The notes: generated by a model not told the origin, from the letters alone. Shown: positions 14,701 to 25,084, counted from the first letter of the stretch. The stretch is DNA of 64,000 bases from Setoptus koraiensis (GCA_048013815.1 CM106586.1:16802001-16866000); one strand, 5' to 3'. Made by a program: numbers and translations.

Positions 14701-15455
14701 GGCTGCTCGGCGCCCGATCACCTGTTGCGGCAATCTCACCTGTTGAAACAATCGCCGGCCGACAGCGGCCAGCCAATGAGTTTGTTGACGCCGTCGAGCG
14801 AGCGCCAGTTGTGTCAATTGGGCGACTCGTTCGGTCAGGCGGACAGTGATACGACAACAACAACAACAACAACAACAACGGCAACAACCGCGCAGCAAGC
14901 CAACAACAACAACAACAAGTCCGTGAAGCGCCCCAAGCGGTTCAAGGGCAAATCGAAGAAGAACAACAGCGGGCACGACGACGCCGCCTCCGTCCAGCTT
15001 CCGGCCAAATGGTGCGAAAATTGCAGCGAGAACCACTTTGAGGCCTGGTTCGAGAGCGTGGCCGCGGCGCACGACATGACCGACCTCACGGGCCACTTTT
15101 CCGCCGCGGACCACGTGACAACGGGGGGCGGTGGCGGCAAAATGTCAAACAACGGCAAGCAGCAGCAGCAACAGCAGCAGCAATTGAACGTGGGCCAAAA
15201 GAACGCAAATCTCATCAAGCTCATTCAGCAAGAGGTCAGGGCGACCCTGCTGAGGTCCATTGAATTGATTGACCTGATCAGAAAGCAGATAAAATCGCCA
15301 GAGTCCATTCAGCAGCGGCACCTGTTGCGTTGCTTCGCAAACTCCATTCACCTGTTGACAAGTGTTGGCTGTTACGTGATGCCGGCGCAGGATGTTTACA
15401 ATCATTTCAATCAGTTGATTACCAGCAACGCAAACGGGCCCACCAATTCAAGCGC

Positions 15456-15495
<40 letters not shown>

Positions 15496-17019
15496 GGCGG
15501 CGGCCTCAACAACAGCAACAACCACCACTCGAACAATGCCAGCAACATCAACTGCACCATGAGCAACAACAACAACAACAGCAACGGCCATCAGACACAC
15601 AGCACAACCTCAGCTCACCACCACCACCACCACCACAATTACCTGGCCAGTGGTCACTACAATGCGGCGCCTAGCGGCCTGTGTCGCTTGCCACCTAGCG
15701 ACTTTGACCACAATCATCATGTTTTATTGCAGCAATACGGCAGCGGCGGCGGCGGCACATTGTCGTCTTCGTCGTTGTGCAACAATGGCGTTGATTACGC
15801 AATGGCCGGTTGGCCGCACAATAACTCGACAGCGGCATCAAACAGCAGTCAAAATCAAAATCACAGTCAGCAGCAGCAGCATCTGGGCAAACAACAACAG
15901 GGCAACAATTTGCAAGGTTTGCAATTCAACAGAGACAGACAACACTCGGCCTCCGTGAGGCTGCAATCCGTGCACTCCAGTCAAAACAACAACAACAGCA
16001 ACAACAACAGCAACAACAACAGCAACAGCAACAACAACAGCAACAACAATGCCGGCTATTGCGCCAACTACAACGCTAACAAGCTGGCCCAATCGGGCTA
16101 CGCGACCCACAACGACAACAATAGCTCGTCGTCGTCGTCGTCGTCCTCCTGTCACTCGCAACAATCGTCCTCCTATTACCTGTCGACGTCGTCATCTTCC
16201 TCGTCATCATCGCCAATATCTTCGCCGCCTGTTTCGTGTTTGTCCACAACGCAAACAACGCCAGCGAGCGTCGCCAACAGTCAGCTGATTGTCAACTGCG
16301 GCTCTCCGCTGGCACTGTCCACTGGTTGTTGTTTGTATCATCAACAGCAACAACAACAGCAACCGTTATTAGCTTTACACCGTCACAATCAGGCTAGTCG
16401 TCATCATGTTTACCTCCAACAGCAACAGCAACAACAACAACAGCAGCACCAGCACCGTCTCAGCCATAACTCACCGGCCTCCATGTCGCCCAATTCCTCG
16501 GTTTATTCTTTCAGATCGTCGGCCACATTCTCGGGTCAGCCGTCGCACAGTTTCCTCAACCGCGACGCCTATTCGCCCATTAATCACAACAACTTGTCGC
16601 AGCACCACCATTCGGCCACCATTGGCAGTCCGTTCAATTTGCACCCATTGGCCGACGCAACGCATTACCTGGCCAACAACAGCAACAGCAACAACAACAA
16701 CAATTATTTTCCCAGCAACAACAACAACAACAATAACGGCACAAACGGCAACGGGCTCAAGTTTTGGCAGTCGCCAAAATTCAATTTTATACGCAAGATC
16801 TGGCATGTTCGCAGGCAACGGCTCATGAGGCAACAATCGAAAGACAGGAAATTGTACAACAACAAGATACAGAATAAACTCAAATTGGTTATTGGCGATT
16901 ACGTTCACTTTCACAAATCGCAGACGTTGTTGAACACGGAAAACGGCATTAATTCGTTGTGCACATCAATGAAGAACGCGCTCGAATTTGGTCTTTACCT
17001 GTCGCAAAAGCTCTATTAA
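11767..17019 (+). CDS. Large, mostly disordered Asn/Gln/His/Ser-rich protein, function unknown
   Basis: An ATG-initiated frame of 1,750 codons without a stop, far too long to be chance in this GC content. I do not recognise the family. Most of the protein is low complexity: Thr runs, poly-Gln (about residues 895-930), a His run (about 955-975), Asn/Ser runs (about 1400-1430), and Asp/Ser/Ala segments. Between them are ordered, helix-rich islands: about residues 155-200 (RRQSVARLLPDISKLRLLSW), about 535-560 (ILMRIISRLPKD), about 850-890 (LSDIIRQIVMDHNKLSRLL), a CxxC segment near 1080 (WCENC), about 1150-1210 (VRATLLRSIELIDLIRKQ), and a basic C-terminus (FNFIRKIWHVRRQRLMRQQ). There is no signal peptide or membrane segment, so it is probably cytosolic or nuclear. 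It could be one large exon of a longer gene, because splice donors upstream could supply 5' exons. No intron is evident inside it. Confidence 0.8.
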
Positions 17020-17624
17020 CACACGCAAGCACCTGTCTCGTCGTTATTATCCGTCTTATTAACGGGCCAGTGATCGGCGTGATGATAGCCATCGACGACG
17101 GCACGATAACGGACGACTTGCGACACGACCTGGGCGCGCCAACTGCACACTGATTGTGATCTAATTATCAGTGCGACTTAATTGTTAATTACCATAACTG
17201 CTGTTGTTGCGCAACAACAACCGTGAGCATCGATGAACGACAGCGGCCGTCACTGGCCGTCACTGGCCGTCATTGGCCGTCATTGGCCGATACACGACGA
17301 GCGAGCGACCGGCGAGACCAGTGAGCAGTAAGTGATTAGCGCCGAAATGTATCGAGATTTTATTTTATTACTGCGCTGCAAATGGACACGAGAACGCAAA
17401 CGAAAACTGGAATGCATGATATATAGATCACGATTATAATTATGGCTGCACCACTGCTGCTGCTGCTGTTGCGATTATGATGATTGCGGTTGCCAGAAGA
17501 ACAAATTGCGCAACAAAAGCAACCACTTTTGCCTCACTGACAAGCACCAGCGAACAGCGAAATATCAACAACTGCCGCCTGTCGCTGGATCACAACAATG
17601 CCGTGTCGTGTATCATTAGCCATG

Positions 17625-17638
17625 AACAACAACAACAA

Positions 17639-17685
<47 letters not shown>

Positions 17686-17708
17686 ACAACAACAACAACG
17701 ACAACAAC
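17625..17708. repeat. (CAA/CAG)n microsatellite
   Basis: About 28 trinucleotide units, pure CAA at the ends and alternating CAACAG in the middle. Confidence 0.95.
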
Positions 17709-18479
17709 GAGCCGCTTATTGATTAGTATCGGAACTAGTTGCGCAACAGCGACAGTTCGACGGTTGCTGCGCGTTGCCGGATTGGTCGTCATCGTCGTCG
17801 TGTTCCTTTTTTATTGTCTAACATTAATTGATAGCACACCTCTTATTGCAACTATATATTATTATACATAAATAAACATTTGTGTTAATTGACACAACAA
17901 CAACAACAACGACAAGCGCACACAATCAATTTGGCCTCGAATGTCGCTTTCGAGAGCTCCCCTTCGTTCTTTGCACCATTCTTTTCGCTGTTCTTTTCGC
18001 TGTTCTTTTCGCCATTCTTTTCATGTGTGGCTTGCGTGTGTGTGTCTGAGTGTGCCAACAAGTGCTTTCAGACGGCAGTTGCATCACCTATTCACAAGTC
18101 ACCTATTGAGTCGCTCTAACAACAAACACACACTGTGTCAGTCAGTGGCAACGAGCAATATAAATGTTTCCGTCGTCAAGCTAGCTTGCCGCCACGGCAA
18201 CACCAACAACGGCAGCCAACATCGATAGGCATGAATAATCTGTGTGCGAAAACATACACAACGAATCATACTATTGGCGTGTGGCCATAGAAAATTGGAC
18301 TGTCTATTTTCGGCATTGTTTTCGCTATTTTCACTGTTCCCGACCGAAAAACGGAGCCGCTAAAAAGATTCGGAAAAAGAGTCGAAAAAAGTCCAAAAAA
18401 GAGTTGGAAAAAGAGTCGAAAAGAGATGGAAAAAAGGGTAAAACCCTAAAAACGAGATTTTCGTGGGCACTAGTTTTAG

Positions 18480-18485
18480 TTTATT
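18480..18485 (-). terminator. Probable polyadenylation signal of the first amine oxidase gene
   Basis: AATAAA on the minus strand, about 140 bases past the stop codon at 18627. Confidence 0.45.
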
Positions 18486-18623
18486 TCAACACAGATTAAG
18501 GTATTGCGCGTTCACATTTTGAGTCGCCGATCGTCAGCTCGAGACGTGACCATCACGACTTTTTTTCTACACTTTTTATATCCGTACGAATTGTAATAAT
18601 CACTTCTGGCAAGCACCACAAAG

Positions 18624-18643
18624 CCGTCAGATATTTCTGACGG
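18624..18643. repeat. Inverted repeat overlapping the stop codon of copy 1
   Basis: CCGTCAGA and TCTGACGG arms with a 4-base loop span the TGA of the oxidase gene. Copy 2 does not carry it. Confidence 0.5.
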
Positions 18644-20918
18644 ATCGCTCTTTCACCACGGGCACGAGACCTTCGATTATGGGCCGAGCCTTGGGCACGA
18701 GAGCGTCCACACCTTTTTTGCCGCCCCCGTTAGCGGCCACAATTAGTCCCGTCACAGCGTTCATGGAACTCATGAAGGCGCCCTCTAGCCAACCGCCCAA
18801 ATGAGAATAGCTGTCGCCAGCCAAAAAGAATCGATTGTCGAGCTCGCCATCGAGGGCGTGCGTGTGATAACGGAAACACAGGTGAGTGTTGAAATGTCCG
18901 CCTGCCGAGTCCAGTTTGAAGGCGCCCGAGGCGTGACTAGTGTTCCAGTCGTACGACAGTGTTTGCGTCATGTGTCGCTCTCCTTGGTTGCCCATCAATT
19001 GTCCGAACCACCAGCGCTTGTATTCGCCATCGAGGGGGTCCTTGACGTCGTGCACAGTGTGATTTATAATGTTCGTGATCATTTCTTCATGTTTTTTCGG
19101 TTCTGACTTGTCCCGTTTAGAAATGGGGTACGTCTTGAGCTTGTGCTGCAGCCTTTTGGTGTCGTCCTCCCACGCGTAGCTGATTAGAAAACTGTAATAT
19201 TTGGGGTTTTCTTTGTCATGCAACGAACTGGGCACAATGTAACTCGAGCCAAGCCCACAATCCGATACAACGGCCTTGATTTTTTCTTGCTTAAATTCGT
19301 GAGCGTACTTCTCGAAAACATCCGCCTTAATGGTGCCGAAAATCTTGGACGAGCCAACGAGATTCAATTGATTGATGGCGGCAAAGATATTTACATTGAC
19401 AGGCTCGAATTTGTCGCTCAACATGAGAGCCGGCCTCACCGAAATCGCTCTATCGGCCTGCCGAGCGAAGTCGCCGATAGTGACATCGTGTGCGCGTCCC
19501 GAAAAACCGGCCCGACGAGTTATAGAGCTCAACTGATGCGGCGGCACTGCCAAAATGACGTAATCGTGTTCGTTTTGCAACAGGCGATTCTCTTCTTTTC
19601 CGTAAAAGAAAACTTCTTTCTTGTAAAAGAAAACGAGGGCCTTCTTGGATCCGACACCGTCGCCGGTGTGACAGACATCGCAGACGCGCCCTCGAACGAA
19701 ATCGACCTCGAGGTTCTCATTGTTGCATATGGATTTTTCATAGAGTCCACTGATAAATTCAACGTTCTCCCTGACGGGGAGCGTGAATTCGTAGCTATAA
19801 CTCCACAGGATCAGGCGCATCATTTCGAGAATGGACATGTTGAACAGCGGCTTGAAGCTGCCCGTGCCAAACCCGAAACAGCCGAACAGTTCCACGCAGT
19901 AGTTGAGCTTTTCGTCGTAGTCCTCTAGCCCTTCGATTTCCAGCGGATTCTTTAGTTTTTCCCTGAGGATCATGTTGACTGCCGACCCGAGAGTGAGATT
20001 ATCGTATTTGTTGACAAATTCTTTCCAGCCTCGCTGAATCTCTTCAAGTTTTGAGGGTGTAATTTGGTCGCTTTTGAGGTCTTCACTGATTTTGGCCGGA
20101 TCTTTGCCAGCTATCTTGAACATACTGATGTTGATGTTGTCAAGATGTTCGTTAGTTTTCTCGTCCACACCATACCCTTTCCCTACTAACCCGTCGGCCA
20201 CCCATTCTGAGACTTTTTTAGTGAGCGAATCCTTTTTATCCCATTTGCCGGCTGTGTACCTGTCGACACGATCGCCGAAAACAAACTCGGTAGGAACCTT
20301 GCCGGGGTTGGGAAAGACACCAATGGGTGCATCTTTTCCGAACACAGCATCGACGTATTTCCATGTGAGGCCAGCGATTTTCGGAAAACGCATAGCGCCG
20401 ATCTCGTAGACCGCGTGGTCGCGTTTTGATTCGGCTCCTCTGCTTCTGGCTGCGAACACCCTGCCAGCTCGCTTACATTTGGTGTCCACAGTCGAGAAAT
20501 TTACTGGAGTGCCGCCAGTTAATGAGCACACTCCGTGTTCCGAAGAGCAAAAAGAGAAATGATTCGGGTCCGGCTCGTATACTTTGACACGAATTTTTCC
20601 CGATTTTCTCGCTCGGGCCACCTTTGACAGCTCGTACAGGGAGGCAATGCCCGACGCGCCACCACCAACGATCGCGATGTTGAAATCTTTGCCCTCTGGT
20701 AGCGTGCCAAGAGCCTCTTGGTTCTGAGTGACGTCGGCGTATGGCACGTGCAAAGAATCTGGATGCCGATAATATTTGCCGTCACCAATGACCTCAGAGA
20801 CCTTTTTCGGAACATCGGGACGTATCCCAATAGGCTTCGCCGATTTTGAACGGATACTAATCAGCATGTCCTCCTGAACAGGCTCATCGATGAGCCTCGG
20901 CATGACGGTAATACCCAT
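18627..20918 (-). CDS. Intronless flavin amine oxidase (L-amino-acid oxidase / tryptophan 2-monooxygenase-like), copy 1
   Basis: A 763-residue protein in a single exon. Seen directly: a dinucleotide-binding motif VGGGASG at residues 84-90, the YEIGAMRFP motif at 171-179 (characteristic of FAD amine oxidases such as bacterial IaaM and L-phenylalanine oxidase), and a C-terminal FAD-contact block GDSYSHLGGWLEGAF near 705. The family oxidises amino acids with FAD, giving a keto acid, ammonia and peroxide, or an amide in the monooxygenases. The substrate here cannot be read from sequence. The length (about 750) fits L-phenylalanine oxidase-type bacterial enzymes better than animal monoamine oxidases (about 520). 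No signal peptide or C-terminal anchor is evident, so it is probably cytosolic. The start ATG has a good context (CAACAATGG). The tandem partner at 22461-24707 shares long identical stretches and the promoter. Absence of introns, against spliced neighbours, suggests horizontal origin or retroposition. Confidence 0.88.
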   Translation of the reverse strand: MGITVMPRLIDEPVQEDMLISIRSKSAKPIGIRPDVPKKVSEVIGDGKYYRHPDSLHVPYADVTQNQEALGTLPEGKDFNIAIVGGGASGIASLYELSKVARARKSGKIRVKVYEPDPNHFSFCSSEHGVCSLTGGTPVNFSTVDTKCKRAGRVFAARSRGAESKRDHAVYEIGAMRFPKIAGLTWKYVDAVFGKDAPIGVFPNPGKVPTEFVFGDRVDRYTAGKWDKKDSLTKKVSEWVADGLVGKGYGVDEKTNEHLDNINISMFKIAGKDPAKISEDLKSDQITPSKLEEIQRGWKEFVNKYDNLTLGSAVNMILREKLKNPLEIEGLEDYDEKLNYCVELFGCFGFGTGSFKPLFNMSILEMMRLILWSYSYEFTLPVRENVEFISGLYEKSICNNENLEVDFVRGRVCDVCHTGDGVGSKKALVFFYKKEVFFYGKEENRLLQNEHDYVILAVPPHQLSSITRRAGFSGRAHDVTIGDFARQADRAISVRPALMLSDKFEPVNVNIFAAINQLNLVGSSKIFGTIKADVFEKYAHEFKQEKIKAVVSDCGLGSSYIVPSSLHDKENPKYYSFLISYAWEDDTKRLQHKLKTYPISKRDKSEPKKHEEMITNIINHTVHDVKDPLDGEYKRWWFGQLMGNQGERHMTQTLSYDWNTSHASGAFKLDSAGGHFNTHLCFRYHTHALDGELDNRFFLAGDSYSHLGGWLEGAFMSSMNAVTGLIVAANGGGKKGVDALVPKARPIIEGLVPVVKERSVRNI

Positions 20919-21240
20919 TGTTGATGATTTAGATGTTACTTTCGCGAATAAAACTGATTCTTTCGGTTTGGATAACTTCGAGCTTGATTGTCCGATGACA
21001 CTTTGAAATTTGACAATGAGGTTTTGACCTGTGAGTTGTGACGAGTGAACTTTGACGATTTAGTTTAGATTTTCAAGTTTTGACTGTTGAGTTTTGACTG
21101 GGAGTTATTGACTAATGGTTTCTGACTATCATGATTTGACTGTTGGTTTGATTATCTATTTGTTTAATTGTCTGATTTGAGCAAGTCAATTGAATTGAAG
21201 CTTAAACTTTAACTGATGATAAAATGCTCTGAAGTGAACG

Positions 21241-21250
21241 GTCTTTTATA
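21241..21250 (-). promoter_or_regulatory. TATA box of amine oxidase copy 1
   Basis: TATAAAAGAC on the minus strand, about 323 bases upstream of the ATG, in the same position within a conserved flank as in copy 2. The 5' leader between it and the ATG contains repeated TTTTGACT/GTTTTGAC motifs on the plus strand (AGTCAAAA on the sense strand). Confidence 0.6.
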
Positions 21251-21409
21251 TTGTCTTACATCGAGGACAACCAAAAAATAGTCTCACACATAGCCATCGT
21301 GAAGCACCCAACGATGCACTCGAGTCGAGCGCGTGTGACAAGGCTACAGTACGCACAGAAAGTATGAAACAGTGGTGGCTATCAAGAAAAACTAAAAAAA
21401 AATACTCCA

Positions 21410-21886
21410 TGCCAATTCTCTTTTTTCCCGAAGCACGCTCGGCGACGAGCTTGATGAAAAGTCGCCCACTTATGTCATTCAGAAGTTGGAGACAAGAGGG
21501 CAGAGAATCAGAAAAGGGTGTCTCTGGAAAACACCAGTTCCTTCGTTATTAGTCGTAAAGACATACAGGCTTACAAGGAAACCTCCTTGTTAGGCAGTGA
21601 AAAACTGAAAGATGCCGAATCTTCGGAAGGAAGTTTCAAGAGATCCAGTGAGAAATAGGTATAATTCGTTGATGATATCGTCAACCTCAATTTGGAGTTG
21701 TCGGTTAGAGCGCGAAAGAGTGTGCCAACATGAACATGCTCATTGCAGTCACTCGATAGAATTTCGAACCTTCGAAATTCGATTGGTTGAGATTCGAAGG
21801 TCCGTCCAAGTTTCTCGGAACCATCGAGGCAAAGCGAGCAGCTTGCCCGCGATGGATGACGGTGCCTTCGACAAGATGGCTTGGCC
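21410..21886. other. Unit-1-specific stretch with a coding-like remnant
   Basis: Plus-strand frames between about 21430 and 21720 look protein-like in pieces (for example DELDEKSPTYVIQKLE, then SRKDIQAYKE, then FVDDIVNLNLEL) but no single frame holds. The last piece has a diverged counterpart at 25310-25390 in unit 2 (VDKCVNINLE). I do not recognise it. It may be a fossil of another gene or chance. Confidence 0.3.
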
Positions 21887-22075
21887 ATATTTATATTGAT
21901 TTGCTTGTGACTGGCACACACCGCGCCAGACCAACAGGTGAGACGAGTTTAGCGCTAGCAGCGCCGAGCCATTGCCAAGTTGCGACAGCAGCAGTGAGTG
22001 TGTTCGCATGTCAGTGGTGAAACAATTCTTTTATGCGTTCTTTTTTGACGTCTCTTTCGAGCGCGTTCTCTTCTG
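21887..22075. repeat. Duplicated block, unit 1 copy
   Basis: Matches 26331-26605: both contain TGTGACTGGCACAC, GCCAGACCAACAGGTGAGACG and GAAACAATTCTTTTATGCGTTC in order. CCAACAGGTGAGA resembles a plus-strand splice donor. Confidence 0.75.
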
Positions 22076-22400
22076 TGACTCACAGACTGTGAGAGCTTTT
22101 CTGTGGAGTCGTGGGCTGCGTCTCCTGTTCACTGCCTGTTAGACTGTACCGCGTGGAAAACTGTACCGCCGATGTCTCCGACTGTAGTTCAAAGAAAGGA
22201 CGGGAGGGGCGCTCACATAAGTCGATAAATGCATCAAGAGCTTAGGTCACCTGGGTTAGGTGTTGCGATAAAGTTACGTTTCTAGTTTTTTTTTCCTGCT
22301 AACTTGTTTTTCATTCATTCCATATCGCGCACGAACCTTTCACACGCAGAAAGCGACTTCAAACGATTCTTTCTTGAACTACAGCGATTATCGCAACTTT

Positions 22401-22406
22401 TTTATT
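22401..22406 (-). terminator. Probable polyadenylation signal of the second amine oxidase gene
   Basis: AATAAA on the minus strand, 55 bases past the stop at 22461. Confidence 0.5.
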
Positions 22407-22460
22407 ATTACTGTTACATTATTACACAATGGGTATTTTATGGCTGGAAATCCGAATTAT

Positions 22461-24707
22461 TCAGATTTTTCTGGTGGATCGGTTTTTCACCACGGGCTCG
22501 AGACCTTCGATTATGGGCCGAGCTTTGGGCACGAGAGCGTCCACACCTTTTTGCCCGCCCCCGTTAGCGGCCACAATTAGTCCCGTAACAGCGTTCATGG
22601 AACTCATGAAGGCTCCCTCTAGCCAACCGCCTATGTGAGAGACGCTGTCTCCGGCCAAAAAGAATCGATTGTCGAGCTCGCCATCGAGGGCGTGCGTGTG
22701 ATAACGGAAACACAGGTGAGCGTTGTAATGTCCGCCCGGCAAGTCCATCTTGAAGGCACCCGAGGTATAGCTGGTAGTCCAGTCGTACGACAGCGTTTGT
22801 GTCAGGTGCTTCTGGTGCTCGTCGTCGGCCATTAGTTGTCCGAACCACCAACGTTTGTATTCGCCATCTTCGGGGTCCCTGACTTCGCGCACAGTGTGAT
22901 TTATGATGCTTGTGATCATGTGTTCGTGTTTTTTCGGCTTGGACTTACCCGCGTGGTTAATGGGGTACGCCTTGAACTTGTGTTGCAATTTTCTCGAGTC
23001 ATCATCCCACGCGTAGCTGATAAGAAAACCGTAATATTTGGGGTCACTTTTGTCGCCCAGTGAACTGGGCACAATGTAACTTGAGCCGAGCCCACAATCC
23101 GATACGACCGCTTTGATTTTTTGTCCGTGAAAATCGCGAGCGAACCTGTTGAAAACGTCAGCCCTAATGGTGCCCCAAACCTTGGATGAGCCACACATGT
23201 TCACCTGATCGATGGCAGTGAAGATATTCACATTGACAGACTCGAACTTGTCGCTCAACATGAGAGCCGGCCTCACCGAAATCGCTTTATCGGCCTGTCG
23301 AGTGTAGTCGCCAATTTTGACATTGTGAGCGCGTCCCGAAAAACCGGCCCGACGAGTTATAGAGCTCATCTGATGCGGCGGCACCGCCAGAATGACATAA
23401 TCGAATTCGTCGTGCAAAAGGCGATTGTCTTCCTCTCCTCTTTCACTCCTGTAATAGAAAACTAGAGCCTTCTTGAGTCGGGCATTGTCGCCGGTGTGAC
23501 AGACGTCGCAAACGCGCCCTCGAACTACTTCGACCTCAAAATTCTCATTGTTGCAATGGGATATTCTGAACAGACCCCTGATGAATTCGACATTCTCCTT
23601 GACAGGTAGCGAGAATTCATAGTCGTAGCTCCACAAGGACAGGCGTATCGTTTCTAGGACGGATGTACTGAACTCGGACCTGACGCCTCCCGTGCCAAAC
23701 CCGAAACAGCCGAACAGTTGTACGCAATATTGTAGCTTTTCTTCGTCGCTTTCTAGTCCTTCGATTTTCAATTTTTTCATTTCCGCCAGTTTGGTCTTGA
23801 GAACCTTGGTCACTGCCGACCCCAGGCTGAGATTGTCGTGTCTCGTGACGTATTCTTTCCACGCTCGCTGCATCTCTTCAAGATTTGAGATTTTTTCGGC
23901 TTTGAGGTCTTCGCCGAATTTCGCCGCATCTTTGCCGTTGATCTTGAACTCGTCCAAACAAACATCTGGAAGCGGGTTTCCCTTTTTGTCTTTGTACGGA
24001 TTTCCTATTAGCGCATCATTAACCCATTTCGAGACCAGTTTAGTGGGCGAATCCTCATTCAGCCAATCGTTGCGTGTGTACCTGTCGACGCGATCACCGA
24101 AAACAAACTCTGTAGGGACTGTTCCGGGGTTGGGAAACTCGCTTATGATGGCGTCTTCGCCGAACACAGCCTGAGCGTATTTCCACGTGAGCCCGGCAGT
24201 TTCCGGGAAACGCATGGCTCCTATCTCGTAGACAGCGTGGTCCTCTTTAATCACATCGCCCTTACTTCTGGCTGCGAACACTCTACCGGCTCGCTTACAT
24301 TTGGTGTCCACCTTCAAGGAATTCAGCGATGAGCAGACTCCAAATTCACAAAAAGAGAAATGATTCGGGTCCGGCTCGTATAATTTAACATGGATTTTCC
24401 CCGATTTTCTCGCTCGGGCCACCTTTGACAGCTCGTGCAGGGAGGCAATACCCGATGGGCCACCGCCAACGATTGCGATATTGTAATCAACGCCCTCTGG
24501 TAGCGTGCCGAGAGCCTCTTGGCCCTGGGTGACGTCGGCGTATGACGCGTGCAAAGAATCAGGGTGCCGAAAGTATTTGCCGACACCACTGACTTCCGAG
24601 ATCTTCTTTTTGAGAATTACATGGGGAATGGCCGATTTCGAAGTGCTTCGAGGGATATAAGCCTCAGGAGCACCGGCGAACAGTCTTGGCATCATGGTAA
24701 TACCCAT
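22461..24707 (-). CDS. Intronless flavin amine oxidase (L-amino-acid oxidase / tryptophan 2-monooxygenase-like), copy 2
   Basis: A 748-residue paralogue of the gene at 18627-20918. The frame is open slightly upstream, but only from a TTG; the first ATG (MGITMMPRL, at 24707) aligns with the start of copy 1 and follows a similar leader, so I chose it. It shares the VGGGPSG dinucleotide-binding loop, YEIGAMRFP, and GDSVSHIGGWLEGAF near the C-terminus. The first 45 residues and the segment after NHFSFC differ most: copy 1 has an insertion there (CSSEHGVCSLTGG against CEFGVCSSLN), and the middle (about residues 220-330) is also more divergent. All visible FAD motifs are intact, so both copies look functional. 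The substrate is unknown. The closest known families are bacterial and fungal, which with the lack of introns suggests transfer into this animal lineage; that is inference. Confidence 0.88.
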   Translation of the reverse strand: MGITMMPRLFAGAPEAYIPRSTSKSAIPHVILKKKISEVSGVGKYFRHPDSLHASYADVTQGQEALGTLPEGVDYNIAIVGGGPSGIASLHELSKVARARKSGKIHVKLYEPDPNHFSFCEFGVCSSLNSLKVDTKCKRAGRVFAARSKGDVIKEDHAVYEIGAMRFPETAGLTWKYAQAVFGEDAIISEFPNPGTVPTEFVFGDRVDRYTRNDWLNEDSPTKLVSKWVNDALIGNPYKDKKGNPLPDVCLDEFKINGKDAAKFGEDLKAEKISNLEEMQRAWKEYVTRHDNLSLGSAVTKVLKTKLAEMKKLKIEGLESDEEKLQYCVQLFGCFGFGTGGVRSEFSTSVLETIRLSLWSYDYEFSLPVKENVEFIRGLFRISHCNNENFEVEVVRGRVCDVCHTGDNARLKKALVFYYRSERGEEDNRLLHDEFDYVILAVPPHQMSSITRRAGFSGRAHNVKIGDYTRQADKAISVRPALMLSDKFESVNVNIFTAIDQVNMCGSSKVWGTIRADVFNRFARDFHGQKIKAVVSDCGLGSSYIVPSSLGDKSDPKYYGFLISYAWDDDSRKLQHKFKAYPINHAGKSKPKKHEHMITSIINHTVREVRDPEDGEYKRWWFGQLMADDEHQKHLTQTLSYDWTTSYTSGAFKMDLPGGHYNAHLCFRYHTHALDGELDNRFFLAGDSVSHIGGWLEGAFMSSMNAVTGLIVAANGGGQKGVDALVPKARPIIEGLEPVVKNRSTRKI

Positions 24708-25074
24708 TTTGGATGTTTTTCGTTGACACTTTGACAAATAAAACTGTTTCTATCGGGTTGAATTACTATCTGTGGCTTGATTACTTGGTATCACTTGGGA
24801 TTTTGACTATGGGATTTTGACCATGGGATTTTGACTATGAGGTTGTGACTATGAGGTTTTGACCTGTGAGTTGTGACGAGTGAACTTTGACGATTTAGTT
24901 TAGATTTTCAAGTTTTGACTGTTGAGTTTTGACTAGGAGTTCTTGACTAATGGTTTCTGACTACCAGTTTTGACTGTTGGTTTGATTATCAATTTGTTTA
25001 ATTGTCTGATTTGAGCAGGACAATTGAACTGAAGCTTTAACTTTAACTGATGATAAAATGCTCTGAAGTGATTG

Positions 25075-25084
25075 GTCTTTTATA
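25075..25084 (-). promoter_or_regulatory. TATA box of amine oxidase copy 2
   Basis: TATAAAAGAC on the minus strand, about 370 bases upstream of the ATG, within flank conserved with copy 1. Between it and the gene lie tandem GGGATTTTGACTAT / GAGGTTTTGAC units (24795-24870). Confidence 0.6.

Larger units (their letters stand above)
17020..18626. other. Intergenic stretch, no gene seen
   Basis: Contains the 3' flank of the large gene, repeated CGTCACTGGC/CGTCATTGGC units at about 17245-17290, a CAA/CAG array, TTCTTTTCGC repeats at about 17975-18020, and an A/G-rich AAAAAGAGTCG segment at about 18355-18440. No coding region is supported. Confidence 0.55.
18627..22140. repeat. Segmental duplication, unit 1 (partner 22461-26650)
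   Basis: The oxidase gene, its 5' flank (about 21020-21270 against 24860-25110), the block around the CTCGAGTCG / GCGTGTGACAAGG motif (about 21310-21410 against 25150-25290), and a distal block (21887-22075 against 26331-26605) occur in the same order in both units. The repeat period at the gene ends is about 3.8 kb. Unit 2 is longer because it contains the inverted pseudogene, while unit 1 has about 250 extra bases at 21410-21660. Confidence 0.8.

Noticed and set aside
19218-19928. 236-codon plus-strand frame antisense to amine oxidase copy 1
   Set aside because: It is the complement of a strongly conserved coding region. Similar antisense frames appear over copy 2, as expected from shared sequence, and no family motif is present.
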